64,000 nt of DNA from Rhabdophis nuchalis (lineage: Eukaryota > Chordata > Lepidosauria > Squamata > Natricidae). Below the pieces are notes generated by a model that searched no databases, had not been told where the DNA came from, and saw only the letters and a program-made list of their open reading frames with translations. This document shows, in pieces, positions 53,887 to 63,904 of this stretch. Numbering within the stretch: position 1 is the stretch's first letter; the number at the start of each line of letters is the position of its first letter. The stretch covers positions 218,431,462 through 218,495,461 of the forward strand of contig CM077644.1 in assembly GCA_039707465.1 (NCBI GenBank), written 5' to 3'. The translations under genes and the position numbers were made by a program.

Positions 53887-54242
53887 CAGATAATCCTCAA
53901 TGTACAGCCATAATTGAATCTGCAATTTCGGTCGTAAATGGTGACAGTCATAAAGTGGATCACTTTTTTTGTGGTGGTTATTCAGCAAGTTCCACAGTCA
54001 TTAAGTGAACTGATCGTGCGCTATGGGGTGTGTTTTGTTTTTGGGAAACCAGAAGTAAATATTTGTTTCCAGGAAAAAATGTCACAAATTGCAATCATGT
54101 GCCCATGGGACGCTGCAAATGGTCACCTGGCCGTAAGGGGTGGACTTTGCAATTTTAAATCTGGGCTGTTAGTCCCTTTTTAGGAGTTCATTGTAACCTC
54201 AAATGGTTGCTAAGCAACTGGTCATAAGTCGAGGACTACCTG
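53887..54242. mobile_element. Mariner-type MITE, copy 3, TA on both sides
   Basis: Left CAGATAATCCTCAATGTACA, right CATAAGTCGAGGACTACCTG. TA at 53885-53886 and 54243-54244. Confidence 0.85.
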
Positions 54243-54244
54243 TA

Positions 54245-55162
54245 AGTGGCTTACAACTAGCAAAGGTTCTGCTGCTAAATCTCAATGACACCCAGCATTC
54301 ATTCATTGAGGGCAATTTGCCAAAAGTTCCACAGGATCTGGAGCCAGGCCTGCATTTCAAACATAGCTGTCTGGTACAAGCCACAGTGATACATGCACGT
54401 CATGACATATTGTGCAAAAGATTCAACTTAAACAATTTGCATGCTGACATTGTGACACACATCTCCCAAATATTTCAAAGTTTAACAGAGTCAAGACAGA
54501 GGTTCTAATGCTCTGGCTTTATTTGAAAAGCAGTGACAATTGCTGCTATGCAGTCTAACTAGATCTGCTAGCTTTAACCTTTTGAGGGATGCCTGGCCAT
54601 TCTGAGCTAGTTTAATATGCCTCTGAAATGAAATCAGAAAGTCAGAACTGAGGAAGCTCTTGGATGGTAGCAAAATGTCTTCAAAGGGTGGGTGGGGAAG
54701 TCCATTTGCCTTTTGAAAAAAGCTCCTTTGGGGCAACCACAACCTGGATGACTGAGAATCTCTATAAACACTCTGAAATAAAAGTTATGGCTTTGAGTTT
54801 GTCCACTGGGGGTTCTTGAATAGAAATCAAAATGTTTCTTGATTCCTGAAGTTAAAAGCTTCAGTTCATGTGTCTGGATGAATTAGTATAAAATACCTAT
54901 CTACCTCTCTCAAGTAACTTCCTTATTAGAAATGTTGAGCTTCTATCTTATGTGATGAATTCTTATAGAGTTCATGTGATCTGTATATCGATATATATAT
55001 AGAGAGAGAAAAAACATCTCAGTTGGTCAAAAATTATCATAACGGCATGTATGTATACATGGTTGATTTTTTAATTCAGGGCCTGGGTTCATAGAATTCA
55101 CTGATTTAGATCATGAATTATTTAGAAGTACTTTTGCAGAATATCTTAAGCAAAGTTAGCTT
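54245..55162. other. No gene or repeat recognised
   Basis: AT-rich sequence. Confidence 0.45.
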
Positions 55163-55410
55163 TATGAGCCGAGTGGCACAGTGGTTAGAGTGCAGTACTG
55201 CAGGCTACTTCTGCTGACTGCTGGCAGCCTGCAATTTGGCAGTTTGAATTTTATCAGGCTCAAGGTTGACTCAGCCTTGCATCCTTCTGAGGTTGGTAAA
55301 ATGAGGACCCAGATTGTTCGGGGCAATATGCTGACTCTGTAAATTGCTTAGAGAGCGCTGTAAAGCACTGTGAAGCAGTATATAAGTCTAAGTGCTATTG
55401 CTATTTAACC
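55163..55410 (+). mobile_element. tRNA-derived SINE (GTGGTTAGAGTGCAGTACTG class), uninterrupted
   Basis: A box GAGTGGCACAGTGGTTAGAG, B-box remnant CAGTTTGAATTTTATC, body GTAAAATGAGGACCCAGATT, tail GTATATAAGTCTAAGTGC and TATTGCTATT. Sister of 43405-43785. Confidence 0.88.
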
Positions 55411-56496
55411 CTGGATCTCTTTTAATCAGTTAATCCGGTTAGTTTATTATTCAGTGTACTGTGCAAACATAGAAAATGGGTTAATTCCATAATTAAATGT
55501 ATTGTGCCAACCTTGCCTGATATAGCACGGGTGAAACACATGTCATTATCTGCTTCAAACATAAATCATATTAAATATGTTGACATTTGTTGGCCAGGGG
55601 CTGCACTTAATATGGTAATGGGGGGCAGGGAGAAGAGTCACCGAAAAATGGTGGAGCTTTTCTGAAGTATGGAGAGGATGGGATAAAATGTTTTGCATCT
55701 CTCCCTTTTATTTTGGGAGGTATTGGTGTGGCTTTTATTTTTTCCCTTTAATCAATGTCAAGCCTGTTTTAGGACTTGTAATACAGCTTTTATGTGTTTC
55801 CCACATCCATCTTAACAAAGGGAAAAGGTGTCACCAATTTTCAGCAATGGCAGCAGAAAGGCCATTGGGAGCAATGCCATTCCTAAATGAAATTCTCACA
55901 AGGAAAAAATGCCCACTAATTCAGTTTGCTCCAGTTGAGTTTCCTGCACGTGGCTTGCCCATGCAAATGAATAAACCTCTTACATATTTAAGTATAGAGC
56001 TCTGCATTTGCCAGTGTATCAGTGTCTGGAGAAGTCCTGTCATTGACTGTGAATGAGAACAGTATTTGGACAGGAGCTGCTATCAACACATCAGAATTCC
56101 CACACACAAGGCTGTAATTAATTAAATGAACCAGGAATTAAAAATAATCATCCAAAGAGTAACACTTTCCCAAGGTCCAGATTCATTTAAAATAGAACAA
56201 CAACAGAATATTTCACATTCTGTATTCTGGTCCCAAACACTGCATCATATTCAGTATTGATTTTAAAGGATTTATACCTATCCAACACGTTATAATTTAA
56301 GGTCGTAAATCTTTGTTAAGCTAAAAGACACCCGCCTTAATTCCTATGTCAAAGATATTCTGCAGGTTTCTGGAAGACATCATGCACAGCATGTAAATCA
56401 AGGAGATGATAGTCAGTGTTCCAGATTTTTAAAGCCTCTTTGGTGATACATTTAATCCATTCATTTTCTCTGCTTCTGTCTATCCCTACATAATAA
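55411..56496. other. No gene or repeat recognised
   Basis: AT-rich sequence. The 122-codon frame at 55688 has no domain. Confidence 0.45.
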
Positions 56497-56840
56497 ATAA
56501 TAAAATAAATAAATTAGAATTTATTAACCGCACCCTCTCCCCACAGGGACCCGGGGCGGTGCACAGGCATAATTAAAACAATATACAATAATACAAACAT
56601 TACTAAAATAGAATTAAATAAATTACCCGTGCTAAAAATACAATTAAAAAACCCATTAAAATTTATCGTTAAAAGACAGAGAGAACTATTCAAGGCCGGC
56701 CAGTCGAAAGAGATGGGTCTTCAGTTTTACACGGAAGGAGCGGAGGTCGGTGGTCGTTCTAATATCAGGGGGAAGGTCGTTCCAGAGGGCCGGGCCCGCC
56801 ACAGAGAGCGCCCTTCCCCTGGGCGTCGCCCGCTGACAAA
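56497..56840 (-). pseudogene. L2-like LINE 3' end, antisense
   Basis: Plus strand shows the AATAA tail, ATTAACCGCACCCTCTCCCC end, and the reversed C-terminus (AGGTCGTTCCAGAGGGCCGG, CTTCCCCTGGGCGTCGCC). Coding remnant about 56700-56840. Confidence 0.85.
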
Positions 56841-57400
56841 TATCAGTTAATTGTTTCATCTATCTAATGCACAAGTGTTTGATGAAATTTAATTAGCTGG
56901 TGTTTATACAGCATGCCTGTGACCTTTGTCAGTATGAAAATATATTACTTGCCATGCTAAAACAAGTATGGCCAAGCTTGAACCCAAAGAAACCAGAATA
57001 TAAAACAGACCTCTTTTACTTAAACAATGTCAGCATAATTATCATAGTTACAGAAATCAAAGGCAAATGCCCTGTAGACTTTAGTCCTGCACCAACAGAA
57101 CTGAAAATAAAGATAACTTCACTCAGTGTGTAAGGCTTATCCCATTTTGCTTCTGGATGCAAAGCTCCCTGCTTAGCCATAGCTCGAGAGGATGGGGATA
57201 AGTAAGATGAAGATGAGATTTGTAGAAGAAGTAGATTGTCTGGTCTCTGTCAGTTGTGTTTCAAGCCCAGGCATGGGATGGAAATAACATTTGTCATTTG
57301 AATAGAGACTTTCATTGGAGCTTGGATGAGGAGAGTGCACCCATGTTCACTGCATCTGGTGTTTTGGGAAGTGTTTGTCAAACATGATGGTATTCTACAT
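56841..57400. other. No gene or repeat recognised
   Basis: AT-rich sequence. Confidence 0.4.
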
Positions 57401-57520
57401 CAGAGGTCCCCCAACCACCCAAACCACAGACTGATACCAATTGAATGATGCTTCAACTGAGCATCACTCACAGTTGCACACACACTTGGTCCCTTGTATG
57501 CAAACGGTTGGGGACCGCTG
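57401..57520. mobile_element. hAT MITE
   Basis: CAGAGGTCCCCCAACC at the left, GGTTGGGGACCGCTG at the right. TTCTACAT and TTCTACAC flanks match at 7 of 8. Confidence 0.82.
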
Positions 57521-57569
57521 TTCTACACTACTTGAAAGGGTTAGGGGCACCATTCTTTGGTGATTTGCT

Positions 57570-57706
57570 CAGTGGTGGGATTCAAGTAATTTAACAACCC
57601 GTTCTTTGCCCTAATGATTTCTTCCAACAACCAGTTCACCAAACTGCTCAGAAAGTAAACAACTGGTTCTCCCGAAGTGGTGCGAACTGGCTGAATCCCA
57701 TCACTG
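57570..57706. mobile_element. hAT MITE, 137 bp, reversed copy of 32312-32448
   Basis: CAGTGGTGGGATTCAAGTAA at the left, GGCTGAATCCCATCACTG at the right. Same length and inner phrases as 32312-32448 in opposite orientation. Target duplication no longer clear. Confidence 0.8.
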
Positions 57707-58087
57707 GTATGCTCCTATATGAGAGAACTACTCCAGAGAGAAGAGAAGAGAAAAAGAAAAGCCCAGGCCTACTTTTTAATGTGGGCCTAGCCTCTTCCCA
57801 CATATTACTTAGTGCCTCTGTGAAATTGCTGTGAGAGAACACCCATCAATTTGGAGATATCATCAGAATAATTGGGACACTGAATTATGCATAATCATCC
57901 CAGGTTCAGCTGGGGATACAGTGGAAGTCTTGAGTTTGCCTGGAGGCCGTCTGAATGGGGAAGAACAAGCTCTGATTAAATCAGCAAAGTGGAGTTGCTG
58001 GTTATCAGTGAACACCTCACATAAACACAAATAAGTGTCAGTCACTGAAGTGCTCTAGCTCAGAAGGAGCTGATCAATGACTTAGGG

Positions 58088-58320
58088 CAGGGGTGAAATT
58101 CAGCAGGTTCTGACAGGTTCTGGAGAACCGGTAGCAGAAATTTTGAGCAGAGAATTGGCAAATACCACCTTTGACTGGCCCCAGAGTGGGTGGCAAAGGA
58201 GATTTGGCAATATCCTTCCCCCTGGAGTGGGGAGGGATTGGAGATTTTGCTTATCCTTCCCCTGCAATGCCCAAGCCACGCCTACAGAAGCAGTAGTAAA
58301 AATTTTGAATTTCATGACTG
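58088..58320. mobile_element. hAT MITE (CAGCAGGTTCTG class), copy 2
   Basis: CAGGGGTGAAATTCAGCAGG at the left and TTTTGAATTTCATGA at the right. Inner phrases GAGAACCGGTAGCAGAAATT and GGAGTGGGGAGGGATTGGAG parallel 48992-49271. Right boundary approximate. Confidence 0.68.
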
Positions 58321-58549
58321 ATTTTAGGTTTTGGATCTTCCTACAGGCATGGCTATGCTTTAACTAATATGTCAATTGTAGTCCTACCTGGACTGGATGG
58401 TCTTAGAAGCATTGATTGACTGATTGATTGATTGATTATCTGCTGTCAAGTTTTCCAGGATGATTTGTACCCAAATTGATCCTGTGTGTCTTGGTAAGGT
58501 GCAGTTTACCCCTGTAATGAAATCTATTCATTGCACTGTTCATCTTTTT

Positions 58550-58886
58550 TGTTAGATTCTCTGCACGGTGGAGAATAGAGGGAGTCCAAGCCAGGTTTGC
58601 TCAAAACAACAGCCCTTTATTTTAGGCAGGTTAAAATATCAGTAGGAACAAGTACGAAAGAAATAGGCGGTAGACAGGGGCTCCCGCGCTTTGACAGCTC
58701 TTTATATTTGGAGCTGTCAAAGGGGGAGCCAATCAGGCTGCAGCAAGGGCCAGGCGCGCCTCAGCCAATCAGGCGCGTCTGTCAGTTGGCTGCCTTGCTA
58801 CAGCCTGTTGCCAAGGCTCCAAAGGCAGCCTGGAAGACCTGCGGCTGGTCGTAAGTCGAGACCGGTCGCAGGTCGAGGATATAACA
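58550..58886 (-). repeat. 3' LTR
   Basis: Starts TGTTAGATTC and ends GGATATAACA on the plus strand, so the 5-bp ends TGTTA/TAACA are inverted. Differs from the other LTR at about 58756 and 58846 only (GCGCGCC versus GCGCGGC; GCGGCTGG versus GCGGCCGG). Confidence 0.96.
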
Positions 58887-59581
58887 CCCCTTTCCCCCCT
58901 CGGTCTGCGCATGCTCGAGGAATTGTCCGTTCTGATGCACGAGCATGCGTAGTCTTGAAAGTAGGCGGGGCGGCGCCGGGAACGCCCAGACCGCCTCAGT
59001 TGCTGGTGGGACGTCGGAGAGGTAGGTTGCCCCTGTGCGAGCTCCTCCCTTCGGGGAGTGGAGCTCCAGGTGGTGACGTCATCGAGGCCTACCCGCGGAG
59101 GCGGAGTCGTCAGAGCTGGTAAGTCGGGGCGAGGGAGCGCGGTGTTCGGAGCATAGTTTGCTGGATGCCGGTTGGTTGCGGTGGTGCAGGGCGGGTCCTT
59201 AGGCGCAAGGGCCCGCGCGTCCCCCTCGGCTTGAGACAGCTTCTGAAGTGTATGCCGGAAGGCGGCGTTCAGTTCGGCCGGGCCTGAAGAAGCGAAGGCC
59301 CCGAGCGGTTTCTCTGGGAACGGGTTGACTGGCCCAACCGGGGCAACGGGGAAGGGCGGTTCCGACGATGGGTCCGCAGGTGTGGGAAGGCGGCGCCTTA
59401 GCTGATCCAAGTGGCGCCGCCACTCGGACCCGTCCGGGAGGCTGACCCTGAAAGAGCAGGGACCCGTTAGCTCGGTTACTGTGGCCGGAACCCACTTAGT
59501 GTCCCCTGCATAGTGGCGGGCGTACACAGGGTCCCCGGGCTGGAAAAGGCGGGGGGGCCCCCAGGTTGCAAGGCTGCACAT
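58769..59581 (-). pseudogene. Integrase C-terminal part, third frame
   Basis: After the break at 59551-59557 the frame reads FQPGDPVYARHYAGDTKW and GPCSFRVSLPDGSEWRRHLD, the GPY/F-type C-terminal integrase module that follows the catalytic core. It then runs through a low-complexity tail, across the polypurine tract and about 118 bp into the 3' LTR before its stop at 58769. The listed ATG is internal to the original pol frame and not a real start. No chromodomain is evident. Confidence 0.8.
58887..58901 (-). promoter_or_regulatory. Polypurine tract
   Basis: Immediately inside the 3' LTR; on the minus strand GAGGGGGGAAAGGGG. In LTR elements this RNase H-resistant tract primes plus-strand DNA synthesis. 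Confidence 0.85.
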
Positions 59582-60248
59582 CGTTGTAAGCCGGGTGCAG
59601 CCTGTCCAAGGTTGTCCGCAGGCGGCGACCCATCAAGAGCTCGGCGGGGCTTTTCCGTGTGGCAGGGCAAGGTGTGGAATGCTGACCTAGCAGGTAAGCA
59701 GCCACCCTTGCGGGCCAGTCCCCTTTGGTCATCCGTCCCAGAGCCTCCTTGGCCGAGCGGACGGCCCGTTCAGCCCGACCATTGGAGGCCGGATGATAAG
59801 GGGCCACTGGCGCGTGGCAGATCCCTTGCGAGGCCAAGAACTCCTGGAAGGTGGCGGACTGGAACTGGGGCCCGTTGTCGGACACCACGATGTCCGGCAA
59901 CCCGTGCGTCGCAAAAAGGCGGCGCAGGGCCCTGACCGTACTCTCGGCCATAGTGGAAGCCATCAAGATGACCTCCACCCAACGGGAGTAGGCGTCCACG
60001 ACCACCAGGAACGTTTGGCCCCGGAAGGGGCCTGCGAAGTCTATGTGGAGCCTGGACCAAGGGCTCCGGGGCAAGTCCCACTCCCTGGGCGGGGCGACCG
60101 GAGGGGCGGGGCGGGTGGTTTGACAAGGGACACAACCCCCGACCCAGGCAGCTACCTCCGCATCCAAGCCCGGCCACCACACATAGCTGCGGGCGAGCGC
60201 CTTCATCCGGGCTATGCCGGGGTGGTCGGCGTGGAGCGTTCGGAGCAC
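59496..60248 (-). pseudogene. Integrase zinc-binding and catalytic core, second part
   Basis: Integrase inserts the cDNA into the genome. The N-terminal zinc finger shows its histidines at residues 6 and 9 and the CVPC cysteines at 39 and 42. The catalytic triad is complete: D70 (HIDFAGPF), D124 (VSDNGPQF) and E160 (SNGRAE), the last two 35 residues apart as in the family. The frame begins at the G8 tract (60260-60267), one base out of phase with the preceding frame, and ends shortly after 59551-59557. Confidence 0.9.
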
Positions 60249-60267
60249 CTGGTGACGGAGGGGGGGG

Positions 60268-60618
60268 AACGATGACCCGATCCCCCCAGCACAAGCAGCC
60301 GCTGTGGAGCGAAAGCTCCGTCTGGCGTGCCTTGTACGGCCGAAAATCTTCGGCCACGCCGCCCTGAGGCCACCCTCGCAAGACCCAGGTGGAGACCTGG
60401 GACAGGACAGGGTCGGCCTTCGTCCGGGCGGCGACGTCCGAGGACGTCAAGGGCAGGCCTGAGTCTGCCACAGACAAGACGGACAGTGCCGGCACCGGCT
60501 CTTCGTCCGCCTTGGGGAGGGGGCACCGGCTCAGGGCATCAGCATGCCCCAGCTGCTTGCCCGGACGGTAGTACAGCGTATAACTATACGCTGCTAGGAA
60601 CTCCGTCCATCTGGTCAT
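60268..60618 (-). pseudogene. RNase H C-terminus and connection to integrase, first part after the break
   Basis: From the G10 tract to the G8 tract the minus-strand frame reads TRWTEFLAAYSYTLYYRPGK and HADALSRCPLP, the end of the Ty3/Gypsy RNase H domain and its linker. Beyond 60260 this frame runs on out of phase to 59770 as a shadow. Confidence 0.85.
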
Positions 60619-63170
60619 CCTGGGAGAAAGGATGGGGGGGGGGTCGGACGGTCACCGGCCAAAAGCCCAAGGAGAGGCTTATGGTCCGTGAAGACAGCAA
60701 AAGTCCGACCATACAGGTATTGGTGGAACTTTTTGATGCCGGACACCATAGCCAGAGCCTCCTTGTCAATCTGGCTATAGTTTCTCTCAGTGGGAGACAT
60801 TGTCCGGGACCAAAAAGCAATGGGGGCTTCTGAGCCATCTGGGAAGGAATGGCTCAGGACGGCCCCCAGGCCGAAAGGGGAGGCATCGCACGCCAACGTC
60901 AAGGGCAGCCTGTCATCATATTGCACAAGGACTGCCTCTGACGTCAGAGTGGCTTTGACAGCCGCGAACGCATGCGCCTCGCGGCTGCCCCAGCACCAGG
61001 CCGCCGATCGATCGAGCAATCGATGAAGCGGCTCGGCTAACGTTGCCTTGTGGGGAAGAAAAGGCGCGTAGAAATTTAAGAGGCCGAGGAACGCCTGCAG
61101 CTCCGTCTTGGAGGCAGGCGTAGGGGCGTTCCTAATGGCCTCGACCTTCTTGGGGGTGGGGTGGATGCCCCGGGCATCAATCAAGAAGCCCAGGAACTCC
61201 ACCTCCGGCGCGGCAAAAACGCATTTGCTGCGCTTCAACTTTAATCCCGCGCCCCTGAAAACGCTGAGGACCTTCCTCAGTACTTTGGCGAGCTCTGAGA
61301 TGCTGGAAGCAGCTATCAGAACGTCGTCAAAATACGGGACCACGCCTGGGAGCCCATGGAGCAAACGTTCCATGAGGCTCTGGAAGATCCCCGGGGCGAC
61401 GGACACACCGAATTGGAGTCTGCGACAACGGAAAGCCCCCCGGTGGGTGACGATGGTCTGCGCCTCCGCAGCCGCCTCGTCCACCGGGAGCTGTTGATAG
61501 GCCTGGGCCATATCCAGTTTCGCAAATATGCGGCCTTGCCCCAGGGAATGGAGCAGGTCTTGCACCACTGGGACTGGATATGGGTTCGCCTGGAGCCCAC
61601 GGTTGATGGTCGACTTATAGTCGGCGCAGATCCGCACCGACCCGTCGGGCTTGATGGGGACCACTATGGGGGTCTCCCATCTTGCCTGGTCAACGGGCTC
61701 GAGCACGCCCTGCGCCACCAGCCGGTCAAGTTCGGCATCGACCTTGGGCTTCAGGGCGAGCGGCAGCCTGCGGGCCTTGAGCCTAATGGGTGCAACCTGA
61801 GGGTCAAGATTTAAGGAGACAGGGGTGCCCACGTAAGAGCCAAGCCGACCGTCAAGCACGTCGGCGAACTCCTCCAAAACCCCGGAGATGGGAGAGGAGG
61901 CGGGAATAGAGTGAACCCCCTGCACTGACAGGCCAAGGGCGGGAAACCAATCCAGGCCGATGATGGCCGCCAGGGGATCAGAAACCACCAGAATAGGCAA
62001 GGGCCCCTTGAAACCCCCGTACTCCACCCTCAGGGAAATCTGGCCCAGGGTGGGGATTGACGATCCCTGATAGTCCCGCAAAACCGTGAGTGGGGGGGAC
62101 AATTTGTCTAAGGAAAGGCCGGGGCGTAGCTTGGCCAACTGTGCCCGGGAAATGATGGACCGAGACGAGCCAGAGTCCACCTCCATGCGGACCCCCACCC
62201 CCTCCAGTTTCACAACTGTCCTGAGCCGCGTACGGTCGGGCAGGGCTTCCAGCAGAGAGTTGTCGTCGGTCAAGGCAAAACAGCCGGACGGCTGCGGCTG
62301 CTGGCATCTGCCCCGGCGGCGTTGGGTGGGTGGGTTTGCCGCAGGCCCTCTACGTTCCTCTCCGGAGCGGCGTTGGGGCTCGGGGGAGGGTTGGTCTTCC
62401 GCGGGCGCGGCGGCGCGGCAAGCGGCGGCCAGGTGTCCCTTTCGGCCGCAGCGGCGGCAGATGGCTTCCTTGAACGGGCAATCGGCCCGAGGGTGCTTTC
62501 CCCGGCAGCCCAAGCATCTGTAGGTAGCCGGCATGGGCGGCTTGCGGCCGGCGGGCCTAATGTAGGCGACCTGGTCGTCCTCGTCGGGGTCCTCGTCCTC
62601 CTCAACCAGGCACGCGCGTGCGGGCGGGTGGCGGTCCAAGTCTCTATCCAGGGCCGAGGACTCGGACATCTCGAATGCCCGAGCCTCGTCCACCGCCTGT
62701 TCTAGGGTCAGCTCAGCTCGGGCCAGCAGGCGCCTTCTGAGGCGGACTTCCCTGAGGCCCCAGATGAATTGCTCCAGCAGGGACTCGGCCAAGAAGTCCG
62801 CGGCGAAAGCGCACGGAATGGCGGCCATGCGGAGCGCCTTCAGGAATTCGGCCACCGACTGGTCAGGCTTCTGGAGGCACTTTCTGAAAGCGAAGCGGTG
62901 GGTCATCTTAGACGGCACCGGGGCGTAGTGGGCCCTGAGCCGTTCGATCAATGTGTCCCACGGCATCTCATATACTTCTGTCGGCGCGGCCACGGTGCGA
63001 GCGGTGGCGAACAACTCCGTGCCGCCGCAGCTGAGGAAATGGCCCAATTTTCGCGCCGGGGGCAGCGCCCCGTAGTCATTGGCCAGCACGAAGCATTCGA
63101 ATCGTGCCATGAAGGACACCCAGGACTCCTTCGCCGAGTCGAACGAAGCGAAGGGAGGAACGGAACCCAT
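60615..63170 (-). CDS. gag-pol: Gag-Pol (Gag, protease, reverse transcriptase, most of RNase H)
   Basis: Start chosen at the ATG at 63170 (MGSVPPFASFDSAKESW), because the frame upstream of it runs into the LTR and the primer site. Gag occupies about residues 1-210 (LGHFLSCGGTELFATARTV, FAFRKCLQKPDQSVAEFL). Two zinc knuckles follow: C219-C222-H226-C231, with one residue fewer than canonical before H, and a canonical C238-C241-H246-C251. Protease active site is D332-S-G334. Reverse transcriptase spans about 470-650 with KLDMAQAYQQLPV and the catalytic YFDDV at 613-617. RNase H has D762 (CDAS), E804 and D829. Gag and pol share one frame. The frame is 851 codons and ends artificially just past a G10 run; RNase H continues in another frame. 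Confidence 0.93.
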   Translation of the reverse strand: MGSVPPFASFDSAKESWVSFMARFECFVLANDYGALPPARKLGHFLSCGGTELFATARTVAAPTEVYEMPWDTLIERLRAHYAPVPSKMTHRFAFRKCLQKPDQSVAEFLKALRMAAIPCAFAADFLAESLLEQFIWGLREVRLRRRLLARAELTLEQAVDEARAFEMSESSALDRDLDRHPPARACLVEEDEDPDEDDQVAYIRPAGRKPPMPATYRCLGCRGKHPRADCPFKEAICRRCGRKGHLAAACRAAAPAEDQPSPEPQRRSGEERRGPAANPPTQRRRGRCQQPQPSGCFALTDDNSLLEALPDRTRLRTVVKLEGVGVRMEVDSGSSRSIISRAQLAKLRPGLSLDKLSPPLTVLRDYQGSSIPTLGQISLRVEYGGFKGPLPILVVSDPLAAIIGLDWFPALGLSVQGVHSIPASSPISGVLEEFADVLDGRLGSYVGTPVSLNLDPQVAPIRLKARRLPLALKPKVDAELDRLVAQGVLEPVDQARWETPIVVPIKPDGSVRICADYKSTINRGLQANPYPVPVVQDLLHSLGQGRIFAKLDMAQAYQQLPVDEAAAEAQTIVTHRGAFRCRRLQFGVSVAPGIFQSLMERLLHGLPGVVPYFDDVLIAASSISELAKVLRKVLSVFRGAGLKLKRSKCVFAAPEVEFLGFLIDARGIHPTPKKVEAIRNAPTPASKTELQAFLGLLNFYAPFLPHKATLAEPLHRLLDRSAAWCWGSREAHAFAAVKATLTSEAVLVQYDDRLPLTLACDASPFGLGAVLSHSFPDGSEAPIAFWSRTMSPTERNYSQIDKEALAMVSGIKKFHQYLYGRTFAVFTDHKPLLGLLAGDRPTPPPSFLPG

Positions 63171-63262
63171 AGCGATCGTACCGCAAAAGAAAACACGTAA
63201 AAAAAATTTTTCGTGAGGAAAATTTCTTTCCCTCAGCAATCGGAGCTCTGCCTGGCCCCAGC

Positions 63263-63273
63263 CCTCGTCGCCA
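63263..63273 (-). promoter_or_regulatory. Primer binding site, serine-tRNA type
   Basis: One base inside the 5' LTR the minus strand reads TGGCGACGAGG. This is complementary to the 3' end of vertebrate tRNA-Ser(GCT) including its CCA (established tRNA sequence, from memory). Beyond 11 bases the match is partial. Confidence 0.75.
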
Positions 63274-63274
63274 G

Positions 63275-63611
63275 TGTTAGATTCTCTGCACGGTGGAGAA
63301 TAGAGGGAGTCCAAGCCAGGTTTGCTCAAAACAACAGCCCTTTATTTTAGGCAGGTTAAAATATCAGTAGGAACAAGTACGAAAGAAATAGGCGGTAGAC
63401 AGGGGCTCCCGCGCTTTGACAGCTCTTTATATTTGGAGCTGTCAAAGGGGGAGCCAATCAGGCTGCAGCAAGGGCCAGGCGCGGCTCAGCCAATCAGGCG
63501 CGTCTGTCAGTTGGCTGCCTTGCTACAGCCTGTTGCCAAGGCTCCAAAGGCAGCCTGGAAGACCTGCGGCCGGTCGTAAGTCGAGACCGGTCGCAGGTCG
63601 AGGATATAACA
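63275..63611 (-). repeat. 5' LTR
   Basis: 337 bp. Contains, on the transcribed strand, promoter and start region of the element (not mapped). Contains the inner inverted pair GACAGCTC/GAGCTGTC around TTTATATTTG at 63418-63442. A CCAATCAGG motif appears twice. Confidence 0.95.
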
Positions 63612-63616
63612 TTTTT

Positions 63617-63904
63617 CTCTTTCCTTCCATGGTAACAAAAGATGGTGCTCTTATCACCACACAATTTGAAAACTTCTTTTTACACTAAATGAGGCTGTCT
63701 TTGCGTACAACATTTAGCTATGACTGGTACAGAATGTGACTGCCTGACTTCAAGCAGGAAAGAAGCTACTGGGCCCAATTCAAAGAGCTAGCTATTACTC
63801 TCAAGCCTTGCAGCACTGGGATAGGGCCCGCCTGATCCAATCTGGGTTTGCCCAGAAGATAGGCTTAATCTCTTTTGGAGACTATTGTGCATTTTATCCT
63901 TATA
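63617..63904. other. No gene or repeat recognised
   Basis: Flank of the Gypsy element; no coding signal. Confidence 0.4.

Larger units (their letters stand above)
58550..63611 (-). mobile_element. Ty3/Gypsy LTR retrotransposon, complete, 5,062 bp
   Basis: Two direct 337-bp LTRs bound a gag-pol interior transcribed on the minus strand, so the LTR at 63275-63611 is the 5' one. Target duplication is TTTTT on both sides (58545-58549, 63612-63616). Domain order is Gag, two zinc knuckles, protease, reverse transcriptase, RNase H, integrase, which is the Ty3/Gypsy order. Gag style and the fused gag-pol frame suggest the Mag-like branch (inference). There is no env frame. The coding region breaks at three G/C homopolymers (60634-60643, 60260-60267, 59551-59557) and nowhere else that I see. 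Confidence 0.95.

Noticed and set aside
58691..59122. Plus-strand genes overlapping the Gypsy element
   Set aside because: Shadows of the minus-strand pol frame and LTR in GC-rich sequence; the same holds for plus-strand frames up to 63200.
58550..63611. Endogenous retrovirus with env
   Set aside because: Domain order and residues are Ty3/Gypsy, and integrase runs directly to the polypurine tract without room for an envelope gene.
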